49,732 nucleotides of DNA from the NCBI GenBank assembly GCA_002753735.1, contig PEAN01000029.1, forward strand, positions 1-49,732, read 5' to 3'. Shown here piece by piece: positions 27,201 through 34,854 of this stretch; the stretch's first letter is position 1; every line of letters begins with the position of its first letter. Below the pieces are notes generated by a model, which was given only the letters and a program-made list of their open reading frames with translations, was not told the origin of the DNA and made no database searches. A program made the translations under genes and the position numbers. Origin of the DNA: Magnetococcales bacterium DCbin4. Lineage in GTDB: Bacteria; Pseudomonadota; Magnetococcia; Magnetococcales; UBA8363.

Positions 27201-29533
27201 ACCACCTGAAACTGCTGCGCCGGGTTCATCAGGCCTCGGATTGGGTGCTGACCATCGACCGAAACTTTGGCATCGAGTATTACGACGATCCCGATCATGG
27301 ACCAGCCGCCAGCGCTTCCGGGGGCTACCTGATCGACTATTCGCCGGAATTTCTGGATGCGGTCTCCCATCGCCTCATCATCTCCACGGCCCATCAGCAG
27401 GAGATCGCCAGCATCCTGCACAAGGGATTCGCCAACCTTCTCAACACCGAAAACGGGATTTCCTCCTTCACGGTGGCCACCGTTCTTCAGGTGTTGAAAT
27501 CAGTCTCCGGCAAGCTGCCCTTGAAGTTGATCAACAATCCCAGCCAAGCCCAGGAGGTAATCGGTCTGGCCCTGACCCGTTTGGCGTTGGAGCAAGCCGG
27601 ACGCTTGCGTGGACGCGTGTTGATTCCTGTGGATAGCCACATCGATCTGTTTTACCAGACGCCCCGGGAACTGGATAACCAGGAGTTGACCCTTAAACGA
27701 ACCGACTTGATGTTGGTGGAGCTGCAAGGGCGTCACCTGCATGTGGCCCTCATTGAAGTCAAGAACCGCGCCCATTCCACGCCTCAAGAGCAGATTGATC
27801 TTCATGAGGCCATCTGGGACAAGAACAAGAATACCGAGGCCCATTTCCGGGCTCACTTCCTGGGACAAGGAGCCATCCAGCGCTTTGACGCAGCCATCAA
27901 GAACAAGCAATTGGCCAACATCCTGGCTTTCTATTTCGAACGGGCCAGCCGTTACGGGCTGTTTGCCTCCGGAGATGACCAAGGACCGAACCTGGAGTCT
28001 TTCAGGGAAGGACTGCGCGCCGTCGAGGCGGGATCCAGCGAAGTGAGTTTTAGCCATCAGGGGTTCATCATCAACGGCAGCGCCCTCCACCGCCAGGAGA
28101 CAAAGACAGTTCACGGCAACGATATCACCACCATTGGCCGGGCCGGCGTCCGTGAACTGCTGCGCTTGGTCATGGATGAGGATCAGGACGAGGAACCCGT
28201 TCCAGATAAGGGTGAACCCGGACCGGTGCCTGAAGAGCCTGAAGAGGGCATGCCCGACGAGCGGGAAGAGGTGGCTGTTCCGGAATCTGAAGAAGCGTTG
28301 CCGGAAACATCCGCTGGCGTATCGAACGAACCTCAACCGGAAACAGTACCAGCAGATGGCGAGCCTACCGACTCAACCAAGCCAGAGGCACAGAAACCTC
28401 CATCACCCCGGCCGGCTGGTTCTGGTCAACTGGATATCTTGCTGGGCCGCAATGAGGTGACCGGCGAATCCATGCGCTGGAACCCCTACACCACCACGCC
28501 GCGTCGTCTGACAAACCAGCACATCCTGATCGTCGGAAAAAGCGGTTCGGGGAAAAGTGAGACCACCAAGGCGGTCATTTGGGAGTTGGCGCGCCGGAAT
28601 GTACCGTCCATCATTTTCGATTTCCAGGGGGAGTACGCCAGCGGACAATTCTTCGATGCCGTTCAGCCACAGGTCTTCAACGTCATGGATGGCCTGCCGG
28701 TCAACCCATTTGAGTTGCCACAGGATCCGTTGACCGGCAAGAAAAAAAGCTTTGTCGAGATGATCTTTGGGTTGGCCGATACTCTGAATTCGGTCTTTCG
28801 GGGATCGGGGGATATCCAACTCGGCATTCTTCGGGAGGCTATTGAGGAATGCTACGTCCAGCAGGGATTCACGCGGGATCCGGCAACCTGGGACAACCAA
28901 CCGCCGACCTTGGACATGCTGGAGGCGGTTCTAAAGCATTTCGCCGACGAGCGAGGTGGTCAGGTCAGAAACCTGTTGGTGCGTCTCCAGCCCCTTTTCA
29001 AGAGCGGCATTTTCCATCCGGATGCCCACACCTTCGAGTTCGATAAGCTCTTTGACCGGACCACCGTCCTGCTCATGACCTCCGGGATAAAGGATCTGAT
29101 GGTGGCCGCCAGCCGGTTCATGCTGGAGAAAATATATGCCGCCATGTTGACGGCTGGGGTTTCCAAGCAGGTCAAGGTCATGGTGGTAGTCGATGAGGCG
29201 CACAAGCTCTGCGGAGATGAAACCATCACTTCTTTGATCAAGGAAGCCCGCAAGTATGGGCTTGGCCTGATTCTGTCATCCCAGGAAACCAGGGATTTTC
29301 ACCCATCTGTTTTTCTCAATACGGGTACTCTCGTATCCCTGGCCCTGGAGGATGCTGACGCAACCGTCATGGCCAAACAGCTGGGCCTTACGGAAAAAAC
29401 CGATCAGAAGCGGGCCAAGGAGATGATTCTGAATCAAGGAAGTGGGCAGGCGCTGATTCGCTCTCAACACTTCCTGCCATACAAGCAGATGCAGATAAAA
29501 TCGTTCGACGAACGGATTGAGGAAGGAGATTGA
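24266..29533 (+). CDS. DptH-like giant restriction protein with HerA-type ATPase
   Basis: A 1755-residue protein of the size and plan of DptH (DndH). Residues 1-1100 contain no motif I can name. A PD-(D/E)XK-like nuclease motif may lie at D1123/D1127, D1147, E1164 and K1166 (IEVK). An acidic, proline-rich linker covers about 1300-1390. The C-terminus is a HerA/FtsK-type ATPase with Walker A at 1424-1431 (GKSGSGKS) and Walker B ending D1643-E1644, suited to DNA translocation. The ATG overlaps the hsdS-like stop, so expression is coupled. It probably supplies DNA movement and possibly cleavage; the cleavage assignment is inference. Confidence 0.85.
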   Translation: MSDATLHRLPDQALIDAQIDALFQELHGFLLTKQTGHCQRIDYLPRPVLEGLTRRLAEDPELVRRKMVCRMVTDRPIATDDKGWQVTGSGAVALREHATVGEIHLFTALFPAGVRLAEEDSLNIATFKTDDADSFDIRRCLERALQGRVNQLPGAEKSLLATILALEPVKSRPVVDRLRWTLAVLNQRDQTGQPASWETVGAFLHELNLIPDFDLSGDHLGEQITRNARCISVLTDGERTLGQSLAHLTGEIGVDDPKLIQELDIWLSGKDLLKPRQWLPDIAHDPVVREKLSFDVWRFAAPVRGVTIDLKPLQDPNKPEKISKGLEVKQGTLCNDGKKPVQIRWTTEPKKPEDLAGYRISVVRQTEDGGEVEVTTPQTINARRKSFMTPMAGNNLDDDEKCVVCIRIQGLSKTGTPIANASDETEEFWIENGTEISTPPPARTAKLRHRGELRFRAVHRTGKKVEIRNQDWDLKRNHIFSIRLSTQERGDLVLNPVLKAVERAILENPNTLGMLTADLVSKRKAEVADFKPFPFPPSLDPEVNVFFQARSAFFAAVRDLHNGTGVVEIADLHALETEVKAYIESYMGLLRRFSMRVSGSSGQSAINTTLHDLASILRIDTITLRVGPVESPMEVALLAPTHPLRVLWLFQYETFVRLWIDAMIGKSPDQIERMIAEDSIDKLVNLNLPHALSWSQGQAFLNTDNIDLYWGVFPDTRLPDMRTAVATTLRVLGATQRQAVITTVTPRQIADKLERYLAHHPYVETFRINVVNPGDGALILEAMMELLGKELYQDLNFDLTFFSAPGTRPHRIGQALDDFMAQISDQDWTSGVNLSEVAERLMQPNANPLFPKLVYAKHSVSALLEDDQSRFDAHVTFVLDYFGTTVATRAHQGPMGSATIHNLIVEYLTDYSAGTTSATWSRMVVPHQCPDLAADDVTRRLFFCHAQLNHLTASCLDWDNSTGKNISVQLELSDAQGKNHLKLLRRVHQASDWVLTIDRNFGIEYYDDPDHGPAASASGGYLIDYSPEFLDAVSHRLIISTAHQQEIASILHKGFANLLNTENGISSFTVATVLQVLKSVSGKLPLKLINNPSQAQEVIGLALTRLALEQAGRLRGRVLIPVDSHIDLFYQTPRELDNQELTLKRTDLMLVELQGRHLHVALIEVKNRAHSTPQEQIDLHEAIWDKNKNTEAHFRAHFLGQGAIQRFDAAIKNKQLANILAFYFERASRYGLFASGDDQGPNLESFREGLRAVEAGSSEVSFSHQGFIINGSALHRQETKTVHGNDITTIGRAGVRELLRLVMDEDQDEEPVPDKGEPGPVPEEPEEGMPDEREEVAVPESEEALPETSAGVSNEPQPETVPADGEPTDSTKPEAQKPPSPRPAGSGQLDILLGRNEVTGESMRWNPYTTTPRRLTNQHILIVGKSGSGKSETTKAVIWELARRNVPSIIFDFQGEYASGQFFDAVQPQVFNVMDGLPVNPFELPQDPLTGKKKSFVEMIFGLADTLNSVFRGSGDIQLGILREAIEECYVQQGFTRDPATWDNQPPTLDMLEAVLKHFADERGGQVRNLLVRLQPLFKSGIFHPDAHTFEFDKLFDRTTVLLMTSGIKDLMVAASRFMLEKIYAAMLTAGVSKQVKVMVVVDEAHKLCGDETITSLIKEARKYGLGLILSSQETRDFHPSVFLNTGTLVSLALEDADATVMAKQLGLTEKTDQKRAKEMILNQGSGQALIRSQHFLPYKQMQIKSFDERIEEGD

Positions 29534-29560
29534 GGAAACAATGGGAGGGAACATTCCTGG

Positions 29561-29905
29561 TCAATGATCGTTCCGGAGCCGCTCCTGGGAATCTCGCCAC
29601 CGCCGACTTTCTGCAACCGGATCATCCAGGTCTTTCAAGCACTGTTCCGCCGCCGATGGCTGATTTTCATCTGGGTGGCATGACAACGCAGGAGTTTCCA
29701 GGGGGGTGACCTCGAAATACCACCGCCCGTTACCGGTTTCATGAAGTTTGAAGCCACGCTCGGGACCCCATATCCGTCTGGCAGCGGCCGCAGCCCGGTT
29801 TCGATTCGTGTAGGTTGTGTAGGAACGGGCAGAAGGACCTTTCCCGATGGTGATCCTGTTGTTGGCGGCTTTCTTCATGGTCGTCATTTCAGTTGGAATT
29901 TGCAC
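29561..29905 (-). CDS. Small basic protein, uncharacterised
   Basis: A 114-residue protein that I do not recognise. It is rich in Arg and Lys in its first half (with a NRNRAAAAARRIWG segment) and acidic at the C-terminus. The start is GTG at 29905, supported by an AGAGGGA ribosome site; ATG at 29887 or 29878 is possible. It faces the DptH-like gene tail to tail and is separated from the phage baseplate genes by about 215 bases, so it may be the last prophage gene or a flanking gene. Confidence 0.6.
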   Translation of the reverse strand: MQIPTEMTTMKKAANNRITIGKGPSARSYTTYTNRNRAAAAARRIWGPERGFKLHETGNGRWYFEVTPLETPALSCHPDENQPSAAEQCLKDLDDPVAESRRWRDSQERLRNDH

Positions 29906-30119
29906 GGTGATATATCCCTCTGAACGGGGAATATGGCAAGACGATTTTATTTATCATTTTCAACATGTTTATATTTATTTACAGAAATTCAATGGAGACC
30001 CGGATCCGATAGGAGTGGGGAGTTCCGGAGAGGCAACCGGGTTGGTGGCGCGATGGGAGTGCGGGAAAGACGGCGAACCTGTCCGGGTTCGCCGTTGGAG
30101 TCGCGGCGCGCTGGATTCC

Positions 30120-30368
30120 CTACAAGGGTCGAGCCCGGCGCGCCTCCTCAAACGAAATGGATGGAAGGGAGTTTTGCCCCTGGATCTTGGTGGCCTTACC
30201 ATTTCGGATTGTTACCCGTTCCCCCAGCATCAATCCACTTCCTGAAACCTCCCACACCCCCTGCGCGGTGGACACGCGAACCAGGTCGCCGGTGACGGTC
30301 ACCACCCGCCTGGGGACGGGCCGTTGGTTGGCGATGAGGCGTTGCAGGTCATGAAAAGGTTGGGACAC
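30120..30368 (-). CDS. Small phage protein, second copy
   Basis: An 82-residue protein related to the 74-residue product of 30862-31086. Both start with a MS-P-F-DL-type helix, followed by a beta-rich core with VTVTGDLVRV / GERVTIRNG here and VVSVDGSLAQV / GDRVAVRDG there. This looks like a small OB-like or spike-associated domain. The start is GTG at 30368 with a strong GGAGG site. It directly follows a fragment of the hub protein gene, repeating the order of the first copy. Confidence 0.65.
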   Translation of the reverse strand: MSQPFHDLQRLIANQRPVPRRVVTVTGDLVRVSTAQGVWEVSGSGLMLGERVTIRNGKATKIQGQNSLPSISFEEARRARPL

Positions 30369-30371
30369 GGG

Positions 30372-30647
30372 CTACCTCCATGAACGTGGTGATGCGGGAC
30401 CGATGGCCTCATGGGAGACGCCGGTGATCTTGCCCAGCCAGGAGCAGCCCATGAGGGCATCGTGGACTTCGATGATCTGGCCAGGGCTCACCCCGAGACG
30501 GTAGACGCAGGTGAGGGAAACCTCCTGGAGATCCTCGCCAGCGTCGATCTCGGCACGGCCATTGGAACTTTTGACCTCGTCGCTCGTCGGAAGTGGATCG
30601 GAAACATCTGGACTACGAAAGGATCCACCGCCACGCAGGCAAAGCAT
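30372..30647 (-). pseudogene. Fragment duplicating the C-terminus of the tail hub protein
   Basis: The 91-residue frame matches the last ~90 residues of the 462-residue protein at 31067-32455: GRAEIDAGEDLQEVSL here against GRAEIDAGESLQEVSL there, then EVHDALMG and WLGKITGVSH against WRGKITSVSH. The upstream part of the gene is missing; a short degenerate stretch precedes it (to about 30739). I read it as the remains of a tandem duplication, possibly still translated from ATG 30647. Confidence 0.7.
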
Positions 30648-30861
30648 CTCACTCTTTGGTAGGTGGTACCGGCAAGTGCAAAAACCCGGCGATGGTCGAT
30701 AGAGACAGCAACCAGTTCAGCCATTGATTTCATATTCATTTGGCAACATTATTGGGCCAGTACCACGCGCCTTCAGAAGGGCATTGATCTTTGACAACTG
30801 CGTATGGACTTCATCAGGCCGATTGAGTCAGCATGGATTCGCGGCTTGACCGAAGTTTTTT

Positions 30862-31086
30862 TCAAACGAAATACACCGGCGCGTCCATCACATCTTGAAC
30901 CCGAAAAGTCCGCCCATCCCGAACAGCCACCCGATCACCAACCCTGATCCCTTTAGCAAACGCGACTTCGACCACACCCTTCCTGGTGGCCACCTGAGCC
31001 AAACTACCATCAACAGACACCACCATCCCGGCCAAAGAAGCCTTCCATGCGAGAATTTCTCGCAGGTCAAACACTGGATTGGACAT
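30862..31086 (-). CDS. Small phage protein, first copy
   Basis: A 74-residue protein beginning inside the end of the hub gene (20-base overlap) with a GGAG site at suitable distance. It is beta-rich with two short repeated-looking strands (VVSVDGSLAQVATRKGVVEV and GDRVAVRDGRTF). Its position after a hub/late-control-type protein suggests a baseplate or spike accessory role; the family is not recognised. Confidence 0.65.
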   Translation of the reverse strand: MSNPVFDLREILAWKASLAGMVVSVDGSLAQVATRKGVVEVAFAKGIRVGDRVAVRDGRTFRVQDVMDAPVYFV

Positions 31087-32455
31087 ATCGCAACAACTCC
31101 AACGATGTGATCAGTTTCGCCCCGGCGGCGGAATGGCTGACGGAGGTAATCTTGCCGCGCCAGGATTGGCCCATCAAGGCGTCGTGGACTTCGACCAACT
31201 GTCCCGGCATGAACCCTGGCCGATGCAGGCAGGACAATGAAACCTCCTGGAGTGATTCACCCGCATCGATTTCCGCCCGGCCACGGGAACGTTTGGCCTC
31301 GTCACTGGTCAGGAGCGGATCGGAAATGTCCAGACCACGAAAAGCCCCATCGCCCCGCTGACAATAGATTTCCCCCGATCCCAGGATTTCCCGGGTGGAG
31401 CCGACAAAGTGGACGTTGACCGGAAATTCATCCAGCCCCGCCACCATGGGTGGAGCGTACAGCCTCCAGGCTTTGGCGCGAGTGCGATAGGTCACCCGGG
31501 CGATGGCGACACCGGCGTTGGGAACGGTGAGGGTGCGGTCGTCTGCCTCTCGGGAAAGGGGTCCAAGATTGTTGCCGATCCAAATGACCGAGTCGATGGC
31601 GGAAGCGGGTTTGTCCAGGGTAGCGGTTGCCGTGCCGTTGAACACAACGTCCTGGGTCACCTTCATTTCCTGCCATGGTCCGGGCCGGATCACCCCGGCG
31701 GACACGAGTGGATCGGCCAGGGAGACTTCTTTGCCCGCATGGACCAGGAGGTTGGCGGTGTCGCCGCTGTAAAAGGTGGTTCTCCCCTGGTTCGGGCCAT
31801 CGGGACGGGCATCGACCTCGACAGAAAGAAATCCGTCACCAGACGGCAAATAACCACGGACCAGAACCTTGTTGACCCTGTTGCGCAGGACATGGGACTC
31901 GCGACAGGATAAGTTGTCTGATTCATCGGTCAAAACATGGTCTACGCTGGCCGTCGCCCACCCGGGAACTGAAACTGGAAACCGATGCCGAACACGCAAT
32001 GTCCCATCCGGCAAAGACTCCACCAAACCGCCGACCGCATCAACAATAGTCCGCACAACATCGAGGGGTGACGCTTCATGAACCGCCAAACGCCCACCCG
32101 GAATGAGCCAATTCACCAAGTCCCACCGGATACCCTCGCCAACGGCTTCTTCAGCAGCGTCTCTGGCCCACACGGGTTCATCCCAAGTCTTATCCATCGG
32201 TTTCGCCCGTGGCGCAACAAACCTGGCCGTCGGACTGACCACCGATACCGTGAGTCGTGGCATGCCAACGCCATCCCGCTCCAGCGTTTTGTTGTCAACC
32301 ATCAACTTGAACATCTCACCACCCAGTTCCAGATCGATGGGATCATCGATGCGGATGCGCTGAAACGATGCCGGATTCGTTACCTCCAAACTGCCAGCCC
32401 AGGCAAAATCCTGTTCAGCCTGGGACAGGGTAGCAGAAATGACGGAGCCGATCAT
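31067..32455 (-). CDS. Phage tail hub / late-control-like protein
   Basis: A 462-residue phage protein. The C-terminal portion (about 385-462) has the pattern PGQLVEVHDALMGQSWRGKI ending in SVSH, like the final domain of tail hub proteins such as late-control protein D. The N-terminal third is beta-rich (QRIRIDDPIDLELGGEMFKL). Start and stop overlap neighbouring genes. Its place between receptor/distal-tail genes and the small spike-like genes supports a baseplate role. The assignment rests on pattern and position. Confidence 0.6.
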   Translation of the reverse strand: MIGSVISATLSQAEQDFAWAGSLEVTNPASFQRIRIDDPIDLELGGEMFKLMVDNKTLERDGVGMPRLTVSVVSPTARFVAPRAKPMDKTWDEPVWARDAAEEAVGEGIRWDLVNWLIPGGRLAVHEASPLDVVRTIVDAVGGLVESLPDGTLRVRHRFPVSVPGWATASVDHVLTDESDNLSCRESHVLRNRVNKVLVRGYLPSGDGFLSVEVDARPDGPNQGRTTFYSGDTANLLVHAGKEVSLADPLVSAGVIRPGPWQEMKVTQDVVFNGTATATLDKPASAIDSVIWIGNNLGPLSREADDRTLTVPNAGVAIARVTYRTRAKAWRLYAPPMVAGLDEFPVNVHFVGSTREILGSGEIYCQRGDGAFRGLDISDPLLTSDEAKRSRGRAEIDAGESLQEVSLSCLHRPGFMPGQLVEVHDALMGQSWRGKITSVSHSAAGAKLITSLELLRYVQSSV

Positions 32456-33060
32456 ACCAATTCTCCGAAGTGGAAGGCCCGAATGACGTTGCCTGCAAGC
32501 CGGACCGACCGGTCGTCGGACAGATTCCAGATCTGCCTCGATGAGGCCGAGACGGGATTACGCTCCAGACGGTCCCAGGAAAACGCGCATTGTGCCGCCA
32601 CGGGAGTGGTAGAACCCCAGGGTTGAAGCGACCGGACATGGACGCCTGCCAACACAGACCATCCCATGGCCAACGTGGTCTCGACGGTATGACGGATGGG
32701 TTGTTCGTTCCAAAGGCAAACGGGAGCGTTGCCATAAGGGTATGAAGCAACCGCTTGGACGAGTAGATTGCCGTAGGGTTGCAGGTCCGAAGACCGAACA
32801 ATGACACACGCTTCCCACCGTTGGTCATGACCTGCGTGGACCATCCATGGCCCGTAAGGTTGTTCATGTTGTATCAGAAGCCGTTCGTTGTCATATCTTT
32901 GTTCCGAGGCGGCATTCAACCGGATCGACCAGGATTGGACCGATGCGGTCTCCACCCGGACATTGCTCCATGGAAAAACACATTGGACGGCCACCTGGCC
33001 CGTGTGTCCGGCTCCCGCTGCGATGGATCGGGTCGCGATGGCTGAAGATGCGATAGACAT
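32452..33060 (-). CDS. Uncharacterised phage tail-region protein
   Basis: A 202-residue protein with no recognised family. It is rich in aromatic residues and Gln (for example HEQPYGPWMVHAGH), consistent with a beta-structured distal-tail protein. Its stop overlaps the ATG of the hub gene, showing translational coupling. Confidence 0.6.
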   Translation of the reverse strand: MSIASSAIATRSIAAGAGHTGQVAVQCVFPWSNVRVETASVQSWSIRLNAASEQRYDNERLLIQHEQPYGPWMVHAGHDQRWEACVIVRSSDLQPYGNLLVQAVASYPYGNAPVCLWNEQPIRHTVETTLAMGWSVLAGVHVRSLQPWGSTTPVAAQCAFSWDRLERNPVSASSRQIWNLSDDRSVRLAGNVIRAFHFGELV

Positions 33061-33063
33061 GGA

Positions 33064-33699
33064 TCAAAGGGCCAGATGCAGACGAACGGTCAGGTCGGAT
33101 CCAGGAATGGCGGACCCGACTTGGGTGACATCGAGGGTGAGCCAGTCCGAAGAAGTCAGATCCAGAGTGACGGGTGTGGCAGCCATGCGGTGACTTCCAT
33201 CGGTGATGCTGCCAGTGGCGATGGAGATTCCGTTTTTTGCCAACATGAACTGGAGGGCACTCCCGACAGGTGCCGTGCCGACCCAGGCTTCCATCGAATT
33301 GAATGAAACCGCCTGCGGGGGATACCAGCGAGAGGTCCCGGTCAGCACTTGCAGCACCCCCGGAGTGGTGACGCTGACACCGGTATTGGCGATCATCCGA
33401 TACACCGCCGCCGGGGCAACGCAGAACACGGCAACAACACTTTCGGCGGGCCAGTCCACCGCCGCCCCGGCGTTGGACGATGACAGGATGCGCTCGCGGG
33501 AGAGGGTTCCATTGGCAGCGTTCACCGTCCCTTCGCCGACTTCCCACGATGGACCCGCTTCGGCGCAATAAGCGCACCGGGATCCATCCCCCAATCCTGC
33601 AACGAACCCCTGATGACCTGATACCGCCCCGGCCAGCGCATAGGTTCCCAGACCGGAAACCATGGCCTGTTCCCGGACCCGATCCGCGAAGGAAAGCAT
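33064..33699 (-). CDS. Phage structural protein with conserved FADRVRE N-terminus
   Basis: The 211-residue product starts MLSFADRVREQAMVSGLGTY followed by a GDGSRCAYCAEAG and WEVGEGT pattern. This N-terminal unit is common in prophage tail clusters and usually precedes variable C-terminal domains. The C-terminal half (about 110-211) is a beta-rich domain ending DLTVRLHLAL, probably a surface-binding part. The start at 33699 gives the family-typical N-terminus. Confidence 0.72.
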   Translation of the reverse strand: MLSFADRVREQAMVSGLGTYALAGAVSGHQGFVAGLGDGSRCAYCAEAGPSWEVGEGTVNAANGTLSRERILSSSNAGAAVDWPAESVVAVFCVAPAAVYRMIANTGVSVTTPGVLQVLTGTSRWYPPQAVSFNSMEAWVGTAPVGSALQFMLAKNGISIATGSITDGSHRMAATPVTLDLTSSDWLTLDVTQVGSAIPGSDLTVRLHLAL

Positions 33700-33700
33700 C

Positions 33701-33907
33701 TCAATGACTCCAATATTGAACAGGCGTTGAGGATGGTGATGAAATGGAGTCGCCAAGGGTGATCTCGGCAACGAACCCGAACCTGGGCGTCACGTTCAGC
33801 CCGAAGGCAACCTGGGGTAGAGTCATTCCAACTCCCTGCCGTTGCCTTTCCTCGGTAAATCCACCGTATTCCTGAATCGGGCTTGGTATCTGGTAACCAG
33901 TCGCCAT
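33701..33907 (-). CDS. Small phage protein, 68 aa
   Basis: A short protein beginning MATGYQIPSPIQEYGGF. The start at 33907 is supported by a GGAGGGG site. It fills the gap between two structural genes with a 1-2 base junction on each side, which argues that it is real. No family recognised. Confidence 0.55.
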   Translation of the reverse strand: MATGYQIPSPIQEYGGFTEERQRQGVGMTLPQVAFGLNVTPRFGFVAEITLGDSISSPSSTPVQYWSH

Positions 33908-33909
33908 GG

Positions 33910-34842
33910 TCATCCCCTCCGGATCGCAAACATCTTGGTCGTCCCAGCCGCCTGGATGCAAAGATAATCGAGACCGCCTTTTTGGATCAGGTCAAGATTG
34001 GATGCGACACTCTGAGGCAAAGCCCAAAGGTCACAAGTTGAAGAGACTTCACCGTAAGGAGCGGGCATATTGGTGGTGTTGATGAAGGCAATCGGGAAAA
34101 AGGGAATCTGCGTTCCGCCCGAGGCGTCGGGAACTTTCTGGTCAATCCCGTTGTAGGTGGTCATCATGGTGTGTACCGCCCCTTGCGTCCCGGCATTGGC
34201 GGTCATGAGACTGCCCGTACCGGTGACGGTGGCCAGGGATCGGGACATGAGACGCGGTGGATAAGAACCACCGCTGTTGGTGGCCATGTCTCCCAGGTTG
34301 GTAAAGACAAAAGGCGGCCAACCGGCTGTGGGAGTGTCCCACGGACAGGCACGGGAGCGTTCCAGACAACCGGAAGCCCCGGAATTGGTGGAACTGCCCC
34401 AAACGGCATTGACCGTACTGAAGAGCAGTAGAAATCGGGCGCTGGCAAACAGGTAGACCGTTCCCGCCAGGGTGGTGGAGAATTGCTGGCTGGCGGTGGT
34501 GACATTGGACCCATACGCCAGATTCGTCCCGGTGTGACTCGTTGCGTCCCAGGTTTCGTAGACCTTGGTCTGGATGTATCCCGCCGTGTTCAGGTCGAGG
34601 ACGACAAATTTGAATGCGCTCGCATTGTCCGCCAACGGAGCCTTGAGGGCGCGGGCGTTGGTTCCGGCGGCGGCATCATGCAACACCCAACCGGCAGGGA
34701 TGGTGGCCAGGATGGATGAATTCGGTTTGTCGCAACTGACCGACAGATTGGCGGTGTCCGTTTCGCCCGTCAGGATGGCGGCAAGATCGGACAGAATATT
34801 GGCTGCCGTGGCTCCAGCAGTATAGACATATTTAGCAAACAT
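33910..34842 (-). CDS. Phage virion structural protein, uncharacterised
   Basis: A 310-residue protein, Ala/Thr/Ser-rich and beta-type throughout, without Cys pairs or enzymatic motif. It begins MFAKYVYTAGATAANILSDL after a GGGAG site. The composition and place in the tail operon suggest a tail-surface or fibre component. Confidence 0.62.
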   Translation of the reverse strand: MFAKYVYTAGATAANILSDLAAILTGETDTANLSVSCDKPNSSILATIPAGWVLHDAAAGTNARALKAPLADNASAFKFVVLDLNTAGYIQTKVYETWDATSHTGTNLAYGSNVTTASQQFSTTLAGTVYLFASARFLLLFSTVNAVWGSSTNSGASGCLERSRACPWDTPTAGWPPFVFTNLGDMATNSGGSYPPRLMSRSLATVTGTGSLMTANAGTQGAVHTMMTTYNGIDQKVPDASGGTQIPFFPIAFINTTNMPAPYGEVSSTCDLWALPQSVASNLDLIQKGGLDYLCIQAAGTTKMFAIRRG

Positions 34843-34854
34843 AAAAACTCCCGA

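Larger units (their letters stand above)
14751..29533 (+). mobile_element. Integrase-linked genomic island carrying a defence operon
   Basis: All genes from the integrase to the DptH-like gene run on the plus strand, following a tRNA-Ala gene. The content (integrase, antitoxin, broken small regulator, restriction operon) is typical of a defence island. The right boundary is not fixed: no copy of the tRNA end was seen near 29,533, and the prophage genes begin directly after it on the opposite strand, so the island and prophage could be parts of one element. Confidence 0.6.
30120..31361 (-). repeat. Partial tandem duplication of hub end plus small gene
   Basis: Two consecutive units each hold a hub C-terminal segment followed by a small beta-rich gene. 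The left unit is 30120-30647 and the right unit is about 30862-31361. The proteins are clearly related but diverged, so the duplication is not recent. Confidence 0.65.

Noticed and set aside
29534-29905. Second copy of the tRNA-Ala end as right attachment site
   Set aside because: I looked for the tRNA 3' sequence around the island/prophage junction and did not find it.
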